A stretch of DNA of 64,000 bases from an uncultured Desulfobulbus sp. (GTDB taxonomy: Bacteria > Desulfobacterota > Desulfobulbia > Desulfobulbales > Desulfobulbaceae), in assembly GCF_963665445.1 (NCBI RefSeq), contig NZ_OY762276.1, positions 2,865,501 to 2,929,500 of the forward strand, given 5' to 3'. The notes under the pieces are model-generated. The model saw only the letters and a list, made by a program, of their open reading frames with translations. It searched no databases and had not been told where the DNA came from. This document shows positions 48,427 through 57,209 of this stretch, piece after piece. Each line of letters begins with the position of its first letter. The stretch's first letter is position 1. A program made the position numbers and the translations under genes.

Positions 48427-50015
48427 GGCCGAACAAACCGCCTCTGCCCTCCTGGGTGATAAACCTCTTTGGTTTCGGCCTTTTGATCGGGGTCGTCATT
48501 GTTGCTTTTTCCTGGCAGATTGCGGCCATGGACCGCGATCTGCAACGCAATACCCTCAGCCGTACGCAAATGATGGCAGCCATCATCGAGGAGATCCTGA
48601 CCAACGGAAATCTTGCCGCGACAACCATCGACACCCTGACAACCAGCTTTCTGCGCGACAAGGCCCGCTTTGTCGCCTACCTCAACGGCATAGATCCCCT
48701 GCAGAGCGAAGAACTCGAAGCCCTCGCCCGGGAAACGGGCCTGCTCGGCCTGAGTGTGATCAACAGCACCGGCAGCCTCACCGAAGGACCGCAAAACTGG
48801 CTCAACAACCGGCCCAACTGTGAAAGCCAGACAGATCGGCTGCTCTACCAGCAAGACCAGCAGAGAGTACTCTACGCCTATCCGGGAAAATCCGCGGAGG
48901 CGAGCTGCATCCTGGTGGGCATGGATGCACACGCGATCCTCGAACTGCGGCAAAAGACCGCCCTCCCCGTACTCCTCAACAACCTCTCCCGCCTTCCCGG
49001 CATTCACTATGTGCGCATTGCCCCCTTGCCTCCCCAGGAGGTGCACGATCCTGTCCGCCTGCTCAACGCCCAAGGCGAAATGACCGCAGAGGCTCGTCTC
49101 TCCACCTCCAAGGGACTGCTTGTCGTCGGCCTGGATGCAGCCAACCATTACAGCCGCCTGAATCAACTGCGGCGTCAGTTCCTCCTGTTTACCGCCCTGC
49201 TCCTGGGGCTGGGGTTCTTTTTCTCCTGGTTGCTCTACCGCTACCAACAGCGAGACCTGCAACGCACCCGCAACTTTGAACGACTTCTGGCCAGGGAACA
49301 CGAGGCCGCCGCCCTTGGCCGGGCCACAGCCACCATCGCCCATGAGGTGCGCAATCCGCTCAATGCAATCAACATGGGCCTGCAACGGCTGAGCATCGAA
49401 TCTCCGCAACTGGATGCGGACCAGCAGCAGCTGATCGATGCCATCAAAGAGTCGGTTCGCCGCGCCGGGCTCATCATCACCGAGCTGCAGCGTTTCACCC
49501 GGCCGCTTGTTCCCCGTATCGAGCGCCTTGCACCCATGACGGTGGTCAACCGTGTACTCGCCCTCTATCGGCAACAGTTGCAGGATCAGGGCATCGACCT
49601 TGAACTGATTGAGAACGAAGATGTCCCTATCCGGGCCGATGCCGACCTTGTGGCGGAACTGGTGGAAAATCTGCTGCGAAACGCCATCGAGGCCCAAACC
49701 GACGGCGGTTTTATTCGTCTTGAGAGCGGCCGGGACCAGACATCCTGGCAGTGCAGCCTCACCAACGGCGGCTACCGCTTGAGCCTCGAGCAAGGCCAGC
49801 GCCTGGGCGAGCCCTACTTCACCACCAAAACCAGGGGCACCGGCCTTGGTCTGGCCCTGTGCCGCAAGATCGCCGAGGCCCATGGCGGACAGCTCGAGTT
49901 GGCACCCGACAGCCGCCATCAGCAGATCACCGTTCGCCTCACCCTTCCCCAAACGCCTCTGATACCCATACCTGCAACCGACGCCACCCAAGGAGGACAA
50001 GCGTGCGCATCCTGA
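48408..50015 (+). CDS. Sensor histidine kinase, ZraS-like
   Basis: 535 residues from GTG 48408 (GGAG seven bases upstream), inside the end of the previous gene. Two membrane helices (about 13-35 and 258-280) enclose a periplasmic sensor domain of about 220 residues. Then come the H-box TATIAHEVRNPLNAINMGLQRL, split about 300-322, and a HATPase domain (LVENLLRNAIEA, GTGLGLALCRKI). The order resembles ZraS/HydH kinases, which sense metal or envelope stress and phosphorylate a sigma-54 activator. That activator is the next gene, overlapping by 13 bases. Confidence 0.9.
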   Translation: MEQKALRPNKPPLPSWVINLFGFGLLIGVVIVAFSWQIAAMDRDLQRNTLSRTQMMAAIIEEILTNGNLAATTIDTLTTSFLRDKARFVAYLNGIDPLQSEELEALARETGLLGLSVINSTGSLTEGPQNWLNNRPNCESQTDRLLYQQDQQRVLYAYPGKSAEASCILVGMDAHAILELRQKTALPVLLNNLSRLPGIHYVRIAPLPPQEVHDPVRLLNAQGEMTAEARLSTSKGLLVVGLDAANHYSRLNQLRRQFLLFTALLLGLGFFFSWLLYRYQQRDLQRTRNFERLLAREHEAAALGRATATIAHEVRNPLNAINMGLQRLSIESPQLDADQQQLIDAIKESVRRAGLIITELQRFTRPLVPRIERLAPMTVVNRVLALYRQQLQDQGIDLELIENEDVPIRADADLVAELVENLLRNAIEAQTDGGFIRLESGRDQTSWQCSLTNGGYRLSLEQGQRLGEPYFTTKTRGTGLGLALCRKIAEAHGGQLELAPDSRHQQITVRLTLPQTPLIPIPATDATQGGQACAS

Positions 50016-51334
50016 TAGTCGACGACGAATCCCTGCAACGGGAACTTCTTGGCGGTTTTCTCAAGAAACAGGGATTTGAGGTCGTTGAGGCCGAGTGCGG
50101 CCAGAAAGCCATCGACCGTTTTTTCCAAGAACCCATAGATCTGATCCTGCTTGACCATAAAATGGCGGACATGCGGGGCGACGAGGTTCTGGAACGGATC
50201 AAGGCGATCAATCCCCAGGCACGGGTGATCATGATTACCGCCTACGGAGCCGTGGAAACGGCGGTGAAGGTCATGCAGTTGGGAGCAAGCGATTTTCTCG
50301 AAAAACCGGTTGATCTCGAGGGATTGCTGGCCAAGATCCGCCGAATCGAGGAGAAGCTGTTCATCCGCGATGACGTGGCCCGGGTGGAGGAATCGATAGA
50401 CACAGCCGCCCTGCCGGTACGGATGATCGGTGCCAGCGCCGGTATGCAGCAGGTACTGTCCCTGGCCCTACGCGCCGCCCCCAGCCCCTGGACCGTGCTC
50501 ATCGTCGGCGAAACCGGGACCGGCAAGGATCTGGTCGCCCGCCTGATCCACCAGCTCAGCCCGCGCAAGGACAATCCCTTCATCCCCCTGAACTGTGCGG
50601 CAGTGCCGGAAGGGTTGTTTGAATCCGAGCTCTTTGGCCATGAAAAAGGCGCTTTTACCGGTGCGGCCAACCGCAGGCGCGGTGTCTTTGAACAGGCCGA
50701 CGGGGGAACGCTTTTTCTCGATGAGGTGGGTGAACTGCCCCTGCCGGTCCAGGCGAAACTGCTGCGCTCCCTGCAGGAGAAGACCATCACCCGGGTCGGC
50801 GGCGAACAGCAGCTGCCGGTGGATGCGCGCATTGTGGCTGCCACCAACCGCGACTTGAAAAGGATGTCTGGCGAGGGCAACTTCCGCGAGGATCTCTATT
50901 TTCGCCTCAACGTCATCACCATCGATATTCCTCCGCTGAGGGAACGCAAAGAGGATATTCCGGCCTTGATCGACTTTTTCCTCGCCAAGTACCAGAGCCA
51001 GGCCGTTTTCGACGACCAGGCGGTCAACCAGCTGACCAAATACCAGTTCCCGGGAAATATCCGCGAGTTGGAGCATATCCTCCAACGGACCCTTACCCTG
51101 GCCCGATCACCGCGGATCGGCCTGCGGGACCTGCCCCCGGAAATCCGCGATTACCGCGGGCCGGTGGGCGACAACGGGGATCTCAACCAGAAATTGGCAG
51201 AAGTGGAACGGCAGATGCTCACCGATGCCCTGGAAAAACACAACTGGGTGCAGACACGGGCGGCTGATTCCCTGGGCATCAGCGAACGGGTGCTGCGCTA
51301 CAAGATGGATCGGCTGGGGATTGCCAAAAAGTAA
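50003..51334 (+). CDS. Sigma-54-dependent response regulator, ZraR/NtrC-like
   Basis: 443 residues from GTG 50003 with AGGAGG upstream. Receiver domain (about 1-120, acceptor Asp in LILLDHKMADMRG), AAA activator domain (about 140-370: GETGTGKDL, the sigma-54 contact loop GAFTGA, GGTLFLDEV) and a Fis-type helix-turn-helix at the C-terminus (TRAADSLGISERVLRYKM). It should switch on sigma-54 promoters when phosphorylated by the kinase upstream. Candidate targets are its own operon and the gene at 51511-51888. Confidence 0.94.
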   Translation: MRILIVDDESLQRELLGGFLKKQGFEVVEAECGQKAIDRFFQEPIDLILLDHKMADMRGDEVLERIKAINPQARVIMITAYGAVETAVKVMQLGASDFLEKPVDLEGLLAKIRRIEEKLFIRDDVARVEESIDTAALPVRMIGASAGMQQVLSLALRAAPSPWTVLIVGETGTGKDLVARLIHQLSPRKDNPFIPLNCAAVPEGLFESELFGHEKGAFTGAANRRRGVFEQADGGTLFLDEVGELPLPVQAKLLRSLQEKTITRVGGEQQLPVDARIVAATNRDLKRMSGEGNFREDLYFRLNVITIDIPPLRERKEDIPALIDFFLAKYQSQAVFDDQAVNQLTKYQFPGNIRELEHILQRTLTLARSPRIGLRDLPPEIRDYRGPVGDNGDLNQKLAEVERQMLTDALEKHNWVQTRAADSLGISERVLRYKMDRLGIAKK

Positions 51335-51456
51335 CAGGGCTATTGCCTCAACCATGGGCAGGTGGCGCCAGCGCTCCCCTGCCCCAGGTCATTGAAATGA
51401 TGCTTGATTCAAACTCCGCTGTCCTTGTCCTCAACCGAGATCGCGCGGATTCACAC

Positions 51457-51493
51457 AAAAAAAAACGCCACCAGCCCGGGGAGGTTGGTGGCG
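51457..51493 (-). terminator. Terminator of the small Met/Gly-rich protein gene
   Basis: On the minus strand CGCCACCA pairs with TGGTGGCG across a 12-base loop and is followed by nine T. It begins 18 bases after the stop of the gene at 51511-51888. Confidence 0.93.
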
Positions 51494-51510
51494 TGAGAGC
51501 ATGAAAAAAA

Positions 51511-51888
51511 CTACTGTTGTGCGGGCAGGGTCTTCTCCGGGGTGTCGTTGTTCCAGCACGGACGGCAGCAGTTGTATCCGCGCCCCATGCCCTTGCCCAT
51601 ACCTTTGCCTGGGCCCTGGCCCATGCCGTAGCCCATGCCGCGTCCATGGCCCCTTCCCATCATGCCGGGCCCCATATATTTTTCGCGCTCCGTCGGGCTC
51701 ATTTGACTGAGACGTTTCCACCATTCGGTGTGAAAGGCATGCCACTCGTCACGGTTAGCATCATACATTTTGCCTCGGTACGTGCTCAGCTCATCGTTGG
51801 ACATCTTGGAGTAATCCACGGCCCAGGCTGCGGTGGCAACCATCATCAATGCGCCAAGGACGACCAGTGTTTTTTTCAACGATTTCAT
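51511..51888 (-). CDS. Small exported Gly/Met/Arg-rich protein, DUF1104-like
   Basis: 125 residues from ATG 51888 (GAGGTG upstream). Signal peptide (1-23), then VDYSKMSNDELSTYRGKMYDANRDEW, which resembles DUF1104, and a helical part ending SPTEREKYMG. The tail is low-complexity (GMGYGMGQGPGKGMGKGMGRG) with YNCCRPC, a probable metal or redox cysteine set. It faces the regulator gene and has its own sigma-54-type promoter and upstream dyad, so it is likely a target of that regulator, in the way that zraP is for ZraR. Confidence 0.8.
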   Translation of the reverse strand: MKSLKKTLVVLGALMMVATAAWAVDYSKMSNDELSTYRGKMYDANRDEWHAFHTEWWKRLSQMSPTEREKYMGPGMMGRGHGRGMGYGMGQGPGKGMGKGMGRGYNCCRPCWNNDTPEKTLPAQQ

Positions 51889-51959
51889 ACTGCACCTCAT
51901 TGGGTTGTGTGATTGTTTGCTGCCCCATCGGGGGGCAACCTTGTCTTCGCTTGTATTTA

Positions 51960-51975
51960 ATCAACAACCGTGCCA
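51960..51975 (-). promoter_or_regulatory. Candidate sigma-54 promoter of the Met/Gly-rich protein gene
   Basis: Read on the minus strand: TGGCACG-GTTG-TTGAT. The -24 element is perfect; the -12 element has GA in place of GC. Transcription would start near 51948, giving a 60-base leader before ATG 51888. Confidence 0.6.
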
Positions 51976-52071
51976 AGGCAGAATGCAAAGAATTATCCTT
52001 AAATTTAAAGATGTTAAGTAAGAATGAACGTAAAACTGGCTCAGAGGGATTCGACAATCGCCGGGAAGGGC

Positions 52072-52087
52072 TCGACGCAATTGTCGA
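52072..52087. promoter_or_regulatory. Inverted repeat TCGAC-GCAATT-GTCGA, likely enhancer site
   Basis: Same arms and six-base spacing as the dyad at 47093-47108, here about 131 bases upstream of the sigma-54 start site. A further half-site (TTCGACAAT) lies at 52049-52057. Together these look like binding sites of the adjacent sigma-54 activator. Confidence 0.6.
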
Positions 52088-52102
52088 AAGGGCGGTTCGG
52101 AG

Positions 52103-53152
52103 TTACTGCTGCAGCCGTCCGCGCAGGGCACCGCGGCCTTTGGGGTAGGAAAAAAGCAGGGATTCGCGGCTCACTGCCACCCGCAATCCCCGGGAGAGAT
52201 GCAACTCCTGGCCGCTCTGCCCCTGACGTGCCAGGGAGCACATCGCGAGAATCTGCTCGTAGCGGGCGACACTTTTCATCAGCCAGAGCAATTTTTCCAT
52301 CAGGCGGCGCTGCAAGGCGGGATGCAGGGCGCTGAATGCCTGGCGGTCAAGCCGTGCCAAGGGCAGCTCATCCGGGGAAGATTCAAGGAAAACGACCTGC
52401 GGCCAGTTCTCCTCCAAAAGCGATGCAAGCAGGTCTTCATCCTGCTGCAGATTGGCCGCTGTTTTCAAAATGGCCTGGCGGATACCGGGATCATACTCCG
52501 CCTCCAGAAGAGGGAGCAGACCGAGCCTGATGCGGTTGCGCAAAAACCTTCGCTCCGCATTGCTCGAATCCTCACAAAAGGCGATCTTCTTTTCGGCCAG
52601 ATAAACAAGCAATTCCTGCTTGCGCACCCCGAGCAGCGGCCTGAGGATATAGCCGTCGTAAAAACGCATTCCGGAAAGGGCCCTACGGCCACCACCACGA
52701 AACAGGCGCAGCAGCACCTCCTCGACCTGATCGTCGGCCGTATGGGCCACTGCCAGAAGACTGGTGCCCCATTTCTCCGCAAGTTCTGCAAAAGCCTGGT
52801 AGCGCAGATCTCGCGCCGCATGTTCAAGGGACTGGTGTTGTGTTGCTGCCTTCTCACGCACAGCGACCTCCATGCGATCGGCCTGGACGCCCAAGACTTG
52901 GGCAGCCGTCTGCACCCTCTCCCACTCGGCCGGTGTTTCCCCAGGACGAAGGCCATGATCGATATAGGCGGCGACCAGCTGCCACTGAAACCGGTCCGCA
53001 AGAGCGGCAAGAATATGCATAAGCGCCATGGAATCGGCACCGGCGGAAACCCCGACCAGCAGCCGCCGGTCGGATGCGGTGCGGCCCAGGACAGCCAGAT
53101 CCTTGGCAATTCTGTATTCCAGGGGGTGAAGAATGGGTTTCTTACTGGTCAT
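52103..53152 (-). CDS. tilS: tRNA(Ile)-lysidine synthetase
   Basis: 349 residues, shorter than the E. coli enzyme (432), which has an extra C-terminal domain. The PP-loop reads GVSAGADSMALM (usually SGGxDS), followed by ADDQVEEVLLRLFRGGG, RPLLGVRKQELL and CEDSSNAERRFLRNRIRL, all typical. The enzyme converts C34 of tRNA-Ile(CAU) to lysidine and is essential. The C-terminal 130 residues are divergent. Divergent from the Hpt gene; no clear ribosome site at ATG 53152. Confidence 0.92.
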   Translation of the reverse strand: MTSKKPILHPLEYRIAKDLAVLGRTASDRRLLVGVSAGADSMALMHILAALADRFQWQLVAAYIDHGLRPGETPAEWERVQTAAQVLGVQADRMEVAVREKAATQHQSLEHAARDLRYQAFAELAEKWGTSLLAVAHTADDQVEEVLLRLFRGGGRRALSGMRFYDGYILRPLLGVRKQELLVYLAEKKIAFCEDSSNAERRFLRNRIRLGLLPLLEAEYDPGIRQAILKTAANLQQDEDLLASLLEENWPQVVFLESSPDELPLARLDRQAFSALHPALQRRLMEKLLWLMKSVARYEQILAMCSLARQGQSGQELHLSRGLRVAVSRESLLFSYPKGRGALRGRLQQ

Positions 53153-53228
53153 GGCTTGAATCGGGGGTGAAAATACTCTATGCTGACCGAAGTGAATGAG
53201 AATATTTCTTGAGCAGGGGTGGGCAACG

Positions 53229-53567
53229 ATGGATGCGCAGTTCTATCTGGACATGGTGAAAGAACATTTGAAAACCGCCTATCTTCTCAGCGAGGAGAAG
53301 ATTGAGACCATGATCCCCATCTTCCTCGACACCCTGCATACCCACATGAATCATCTCGCCGACCTGGCGGCCAGCGGCGATACCGCACAACTGGGCCAAG
53401 CCAGCCATGCGGTCAAAGGGGCGCTGTTGAACATCGGTTTGCTGGATCTGGCGGAAACCGCCTACGCCATCGAAAAACAGTGCAAAAGCGGCACCGGCGC
53501 CGAGAATTACCAGGAGTTGATCTCCGAACTGCAATACACCGTGTCCCGCTTCTCCGATGAGTGGTGA
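53229..53567 (+). CDS. Histidine phosphotransfer (Hpt) domain protein
   Basis: 112 residues from ATG 53229. A single four-helix Hpt domain with the phospho-His in ASHAVKGALLNIGL. Such proteins relay phosphate between receiver domains, so this one may serve one of the hybrid kinases of the genome, for example those at 8685-12722. An upstream ATG at 53196 adds 11 residues and is possible. It ends 16 bases from the convergent der gene. Confidence 0.85.
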   Translation: MDAQFYLDMVKEHLKTAYLLSEEKIETMIPIFLDTLHTHMNHLADLAASGDTAQLGQASHAVKGALLNIGLLDLAETAYAIEKQCKSGTGAENYQELISELQYTVSRFSDEW

Positions 53568-53583
53568 GGTTCCTGCACCTGCC

Positions 53584-54924
53584 CTACTTGTTCTTCCTGC
53601 CCTTCCGCTCCCGAAACAAAAGCTTCACCGGCACCCGATCAAGACCCAGCCCATCACGAAAACAGTTGGCGAGATAACGCTGATAAGAAAAATGGATGCC
53701 CTTGGGATCATTGGCCACCACCGCAAACAGCGGCGGGGCGGTTCCCAGCTGGGCGGTGTAGTAAAACTTGAGCCGGCGGCCATGATAGTAGGCCGGTTCG
53801 TGCCGCTCCACCGCCTCGGCAAGCAGTCGGTTGAGGGCCGAAGTCGGAAATCGCTGATGAAATTGGCGATAGACCTTGCCGATCTCCGGAAAAAGCCGCC
53901 TGATCCCCTTGCCGGTCAAAGCTGAGACCTTGAGCACCGGCGCATAGGGAATGAACTTCAGCGCCAGTTCCACCTCGAGCATAAGTTGCTCCTGCCGCCT
54001 CTTATCCTCTGCAATCAAATCCCACTTGTTGATCAAAATGATCAGCGCCCGCCCCTGGTCCTGGGTATAGCTGATGACCTTGGTATCCTGCTCGGTAATC
54101 CCCTCTTCGGCATCCAGGACCACAATGGCGATGTCGCAGCGGCCGATGGCCTTGAGCGCCTTGAGGACCGAAAACTTCTCCAGCTTGTCCTTGGTCTTGC
54201 CGCGCCTGCGGATGCCTGCGGTGTCGATCAGCAGGTAGTTGTACTGATCGCGGCTGACCAGGGTATCCACCGAATCGCGGGTGGTGCCGGCGATGTTGGA
54301 CACCACCATCCGCTCCTGGCCGATGATGGCGTTGACCATGGAGGATTTGCCCACGTTGGGTCGCCCGAGAAAGGCGATCCGCATGGTGTCTTCCGGCAGA
54401 TCCATCTCCATCTCGGACTTCTCCAGATGGGGCAGCAACCCTTCCATCAGGGTGGTGAACCCGTAGCCGTGGTCGCCGGAAAGGGCCCAGAGCTTGTCCA
54501 CCCCCAGTTCCCAGAACGGCGTCAGCAGGGTGTCCTCGATCTCCGGGCTGTCGATCTTGTTGACAATGAAAAAGACCTTTTTTTCCGTTCGCCGCAGGAT
54601 GTTGACGATCTCGTGGTCGCTGGGGGTCAGCCCCTCGCGGCCATCCATGAGAAAAAAGATCACATCCGCCTCATCGATGGCCTGCAGGGCCTGATTGCGA
54701 ATGTGGCTGTTGATGGTATCTTCCTCGTCGTCGATACCGCCGGTGTCGACCAGGACAAAGGGATGCTCCTCATAGGTCACCCGGCCGTAGTGGCGATCGC
54801 GGGTCACCCCCGGAGTCGGGTCGACCAGGGCGTCGCGACGCTTGATCATGCGGTTGAACAGGGTGGATTTGCCCACGTTGGGGCGTCCGATGAGGGCAAC
54901 CAGGGTTGCGTTTTCAGTACTCAT
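53584..54924 (-). CDS. der: Ribosome assembly GTPase Der (EngA)
   Basis: 446 residues, family length. Two GTPase domains in tandem, each with GRPNVGKS, plus DPTPGVTRD and DTGGID in the first, NIAGTTRDSVDT and INKWDLI in the second, then the C-terminal KH-like domain. Der matures the 50S subunit. ATG 54924 is chosen as the usual N-terminus just before the first G1 motif; the frame stays open to 55041 but that part is untypical. Confidence 0.97.
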   Translation of the reverse strand: MSTENATLVALIGRPNVGKSTLFNRMIKRRDALVDPTPGVTRDRHYGRVTYEEHPFVLVDTGGIDDEEDTINSHIRNQALQAIDEADVIFFLMDGREGLTPSDHEIVNILRRTEKKVFFIVNKIDSPEIEDTLLTPFWELGVDKLWALSGDHGYGFTTLMEGLLPHLEKSEMEMDLPEDTMRIAFLGRPNVGKSSMVNAIIGQERMVVSNIAGTTRDSVDTLVSRDQYNYLLIDTAGIRRRGKTKDKLEKFSVLKALKAIGRCDIAIVVLDAEEGITEQDTKVISYTQDQGRALIILINKWDLIAEDKRRQEQLMLEVELALKFIPYAPVLKVSALTGKGIRRLFPEIGKVYRQFHQRFPTSALNRLLAEAVERHEPAYYHGRRLKFYYTAQLGTAPPLFAVVANDPKGIHFSYQRYLANCFRDGLGLDRVPVKLLFRERKGRKNK

Positions 54925-54995
54925 AAATAGATGAAACTCAAAATAGAAGGATGGGGGAAGCAGGCTGTACGAACGAAACCCGGTTGCAACGATGT

Positions 54996-56039
54996 TTAAG
55001 TGAGCGGCTGCTCTTCCAGTTTTCGGCGGCAGAGTCGGCAAAGATCGCTTAAGGCAGCATACCCGCCAGCCTCGGGTTTGGCAAGCAGGCCCCGGAGCGA
55101 GTCCAGGGCGGGGGCCAGAAATTGCGCAAAAAAAGGTTTTTGCCTCACCCGGCTCAAGAAGGCAAAGGCACCGAGGATCTGCAGATTGCGCTGCAGGGCG
55201 AGGAGCAGGTATTCGCGACGAAACTGCTCGGGATCGTAGGCTGTTTCCTGTTGCAGGGCCTGCAGATAGACGGCCTGCAGATGGTCCTGCACCTCGGACT
55301 CGAGATTGACGTAGGGATCGATCAACAGCGATGCCAGATCGTAGGCAAGCGGCCCCAGGCGCCCCCCCTGGAAATCGATGAAACGCACCCGTCCCCGGCT
55401 GACCATGATGTTGCGGCTCTGAAAATCACGGTACAAAAAGAACCGGGCCGGTGCCTGGGCAGCTGCCTCGGCCAGGTGCACGCATTCGGCCTGTACCGCG
55501 TCCCGATCAAAATCAAGCTGCAAGAGATCGAGACAGCAGGCCTCGACAAAATAGCCGGACTCGCGCACAAGCATCAACTCGCGGTCGTAGACCGGCGTAT
55601 CCCAGCACCAGGTGGGATCAAAACCGTGGCCACCGCGTACCTGCACCCGCGCCAGCTCGCGCACCGCCTGCTCGTACAGAGGCAGGGCCGCCGCCACCCC
55701 CAGGGTCTGCACCTGCTCGTAGAGCCGCTGTTCCCCCAGGTCCTCGCAGAGGGCAAGTCCGCTCTGTTTGTCAAAGGCAAGCATGGCCGGAGTAGGCGCA
55801 CCGCATTGCTGCAGATGGCTGCCGATCCGGTAAAATGCCCTGGCCTCGGCCTGGCCCCACTCGTCCTTTTCCGGCGGGAGGATGGCAATCATGGCCTGAT
55901 CCGGCCCCTGCAGGCGATAGAAGCGACGGCTCGATCCATCCGGGACAAGCGGCTGCAACCGGACCGTGTCCCGGTTCCAGTCCTTTGAGGAGAGCCCGAG
56001 CAGTTGCCCGCAGAGCTGAACCAGCTGGTCAGGATTCAT
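54996..56039 (-). CDS. Sugar kinase of the aminoglycoside phosphotransferase fold, AmgK-like
   Basis: 347 residues from ATG 56039. APH-fold landmarks: SSRRFYRL near the start, the catalytic loop LYRDFQSRNIM and the metal motif FIDFQGG. In AmgK the loop is HRDYQSRN, so the first residue differs. Its ATG overlaps the stop of the nucleotidyltransferase gene (ATGA). The same pair, AmgK and MurU, recycles N-acetylmuramate to UDP-MurNAc in Pseudomonas, which is the best guess here. Confidence 0.8.
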   Translation of the reverse strand: MNPDQLVQLCGQLLGLSSKDWNRDTVRLQPLVPDGSSRRFYRLQGPDQAMIAILPPEKDEWGQAEARAFYRIGSHLQQCGAPTPAMLAFDKQSGLALCEDLGEQRLYEQVQTLGVAAALPLYEQAVRELARVQVRGGHGFDPTWCWDTPVYDRELMLVRESGYFVEACCLDLLQLDFDRDAVQAECVHLAEAAAQAPARFFLYRDFQSRNIMVSRGRVRFIDFQGGRLGPLAYDLASLLIDPYVNLESEVQDHLQAVYLQALQQETAYDPEQFRREYLLLALQRNLQILGAFAFLSRVRQKPFFAQFLAPALDSLRGLLAKPEAGGYAALSDLCRLCRRKLEEQPLT

Positions 56040-56932
56040 GCGCCCCTCTCTCCCCGGTTCCACAGGACCTGGTCGACCTCGGCGACCCCGGTGATAATCG
56101 CGCTCTCGACGCGAACGCCCGGCGGCACCTCGGCTCCGGGCCAGACGACGCAGTTGTGCAGCATCGCGTTCGCGCCGATGTTCGCCTCCTCACCGATACA
56201 GCCCCAACCGCTGAGCTGCGCCCCCTCGCCGATCCGCGCCGTTGGTTCGATCCGCCATGCGCCGCCATGCTCGAGCAGACGGGAGTGCAGCTGGAGATAG
56301 TCGCTCGGCGTGCCAATATCGTACCAGAAGGCACTATCGGTGCGGCAGTAGCCCACCCGGTCCTCCTCGGCCAGTTCCTGATAGAGATCGATGATATGAT
56401 GAAATTCTCCCAAGGCGATCCGCTCGAGCGGTTCGGGATCGACCACATGGATGCCGGTGAAGGCGAGGCAGTTGTCCTGGGCACAGCCGGAAAAGCCGAG
56501 TACCCGCTCGCCGCCCACGCGCACGGTATTGAAACGCGGATAGTCGTGCAGCGCCATGGTGACATCATTTTTTGAAAGCAGATGCCGATGGTAGACCCAT
56601 TCCGGATCGATCTCATGGTAGAGATCGCCGTTCATCACCAGGATGGGATCATTGTCCATGTTGTCCAGCGCCTTGCGCAGTGCCCCGCCGGTCCCGAGGA
56701 TCTCGGGCTCGACCTGCAGCTGCACCCCCGGCCACTGTGTCAGGGCCGCCTCGATCTGTTCCGGCAGATGATGGCAGTTCACCACCACACGCTGGCAATC
56801 GCAGGCGGCAAGCTGCGCCAACAGACGATGCAACAGCATCTGGTTGACGACAGGAAACAGCGGTTTGGGACGAACAGCGGTATAGGGCCGCAAACGGGTG
56901 CCAAACCCTGCGGCGAGAACAATGGCTTGCAT
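56036..56932 (-). CDS. Sugar nucleotidyltransferase, MurU-like with hexapeptide tail
   Basis: 298 residues from ATG 56932. The nucleotide-binding signature is IVLAAGFGTRLRPYTAVRPKPL, followed by LGTGGALR and VMNGDLYHEID. The C-terminal 70 residues show left-handed helix hexapeptides (ARIGEGAQLSG, CIGEEANIGANAML), which make it longer than MurU (about 220). The linked kinase gene suggests it activates the sugar-1-phosphate that kinase makes. MurU is a likely but not certain identity. Confidence 0.82.
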   Translation of the reverse strand: MQAIVLAAGFGTRLRPYTAVRPKPLFPVVNQMLLHRLLAQLAACDCQRVVVNCHHLPEQIEAALTQWPGVQLQVEPEILGTGGALRKALDNMDNDPILVMNGDLYHEIDPEWVYHRHLLSKNDVTMALHDYPRFNTVRVGGERVLGFSGCAQDNCLAFTGIHVVDPEPLERIALGEFHHIIDLYQELAEEDRVGYCRTDSAFWYDIGTPSDYLQLHSRLLEHGGAWRIEPTARIGEGAQLSGWGCIGEEANIGANAMLHNCVVWPGAEVPPGVRVESAIITGVAEVDQVLWNRGERGA

Positions 56933-57209
56933 AACGGTGATTTTGGAATTGATCTTGACTTGAGCCGGAAACTCCACTACAAATCAGCTTTTCCGGCCAG
57001 TACGCTTGCGGCGCGGCCTGGGGGGCCGACCACAGCGAACACGGAACAACCCATTGCGGCGTCTGAATGGGCACGACCGCAACGATGAGTAAAGAATATT
57101 TTCTGACTCCAGGCATGAACGGCAGCAACCGGATAAAACGGTCGACCGATCCGCCTGACCTTGTACTGTTTCTCTTCTCTCCTTGCAAGCCTTCGAATAA
57201 GAAAAAATC

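Larger units (their letters stand above)
51889..52102. other. Control region of the Met/Gly-rich protein gene
   Basis: About 215 bases between the gene start and the tilS stop. It contains a hairpin in the untranslated leader (TGCCCC / GGGGCA near 51921-51936), the sigma-54 promoter and, about 130 bases upstream of the expected start, the TCGAC-N6-GTCGA dyad. Confidence 0.6.

Noticed and set aside
48255..50000. Long minus-strand open frame (581 codons) opposite the sensor kinase
   Set aside because: It mirrors the kinase gene exactly, has low-complexity composition typical of the antisense of GC-rich genes, and shows no domain or ribosome site.
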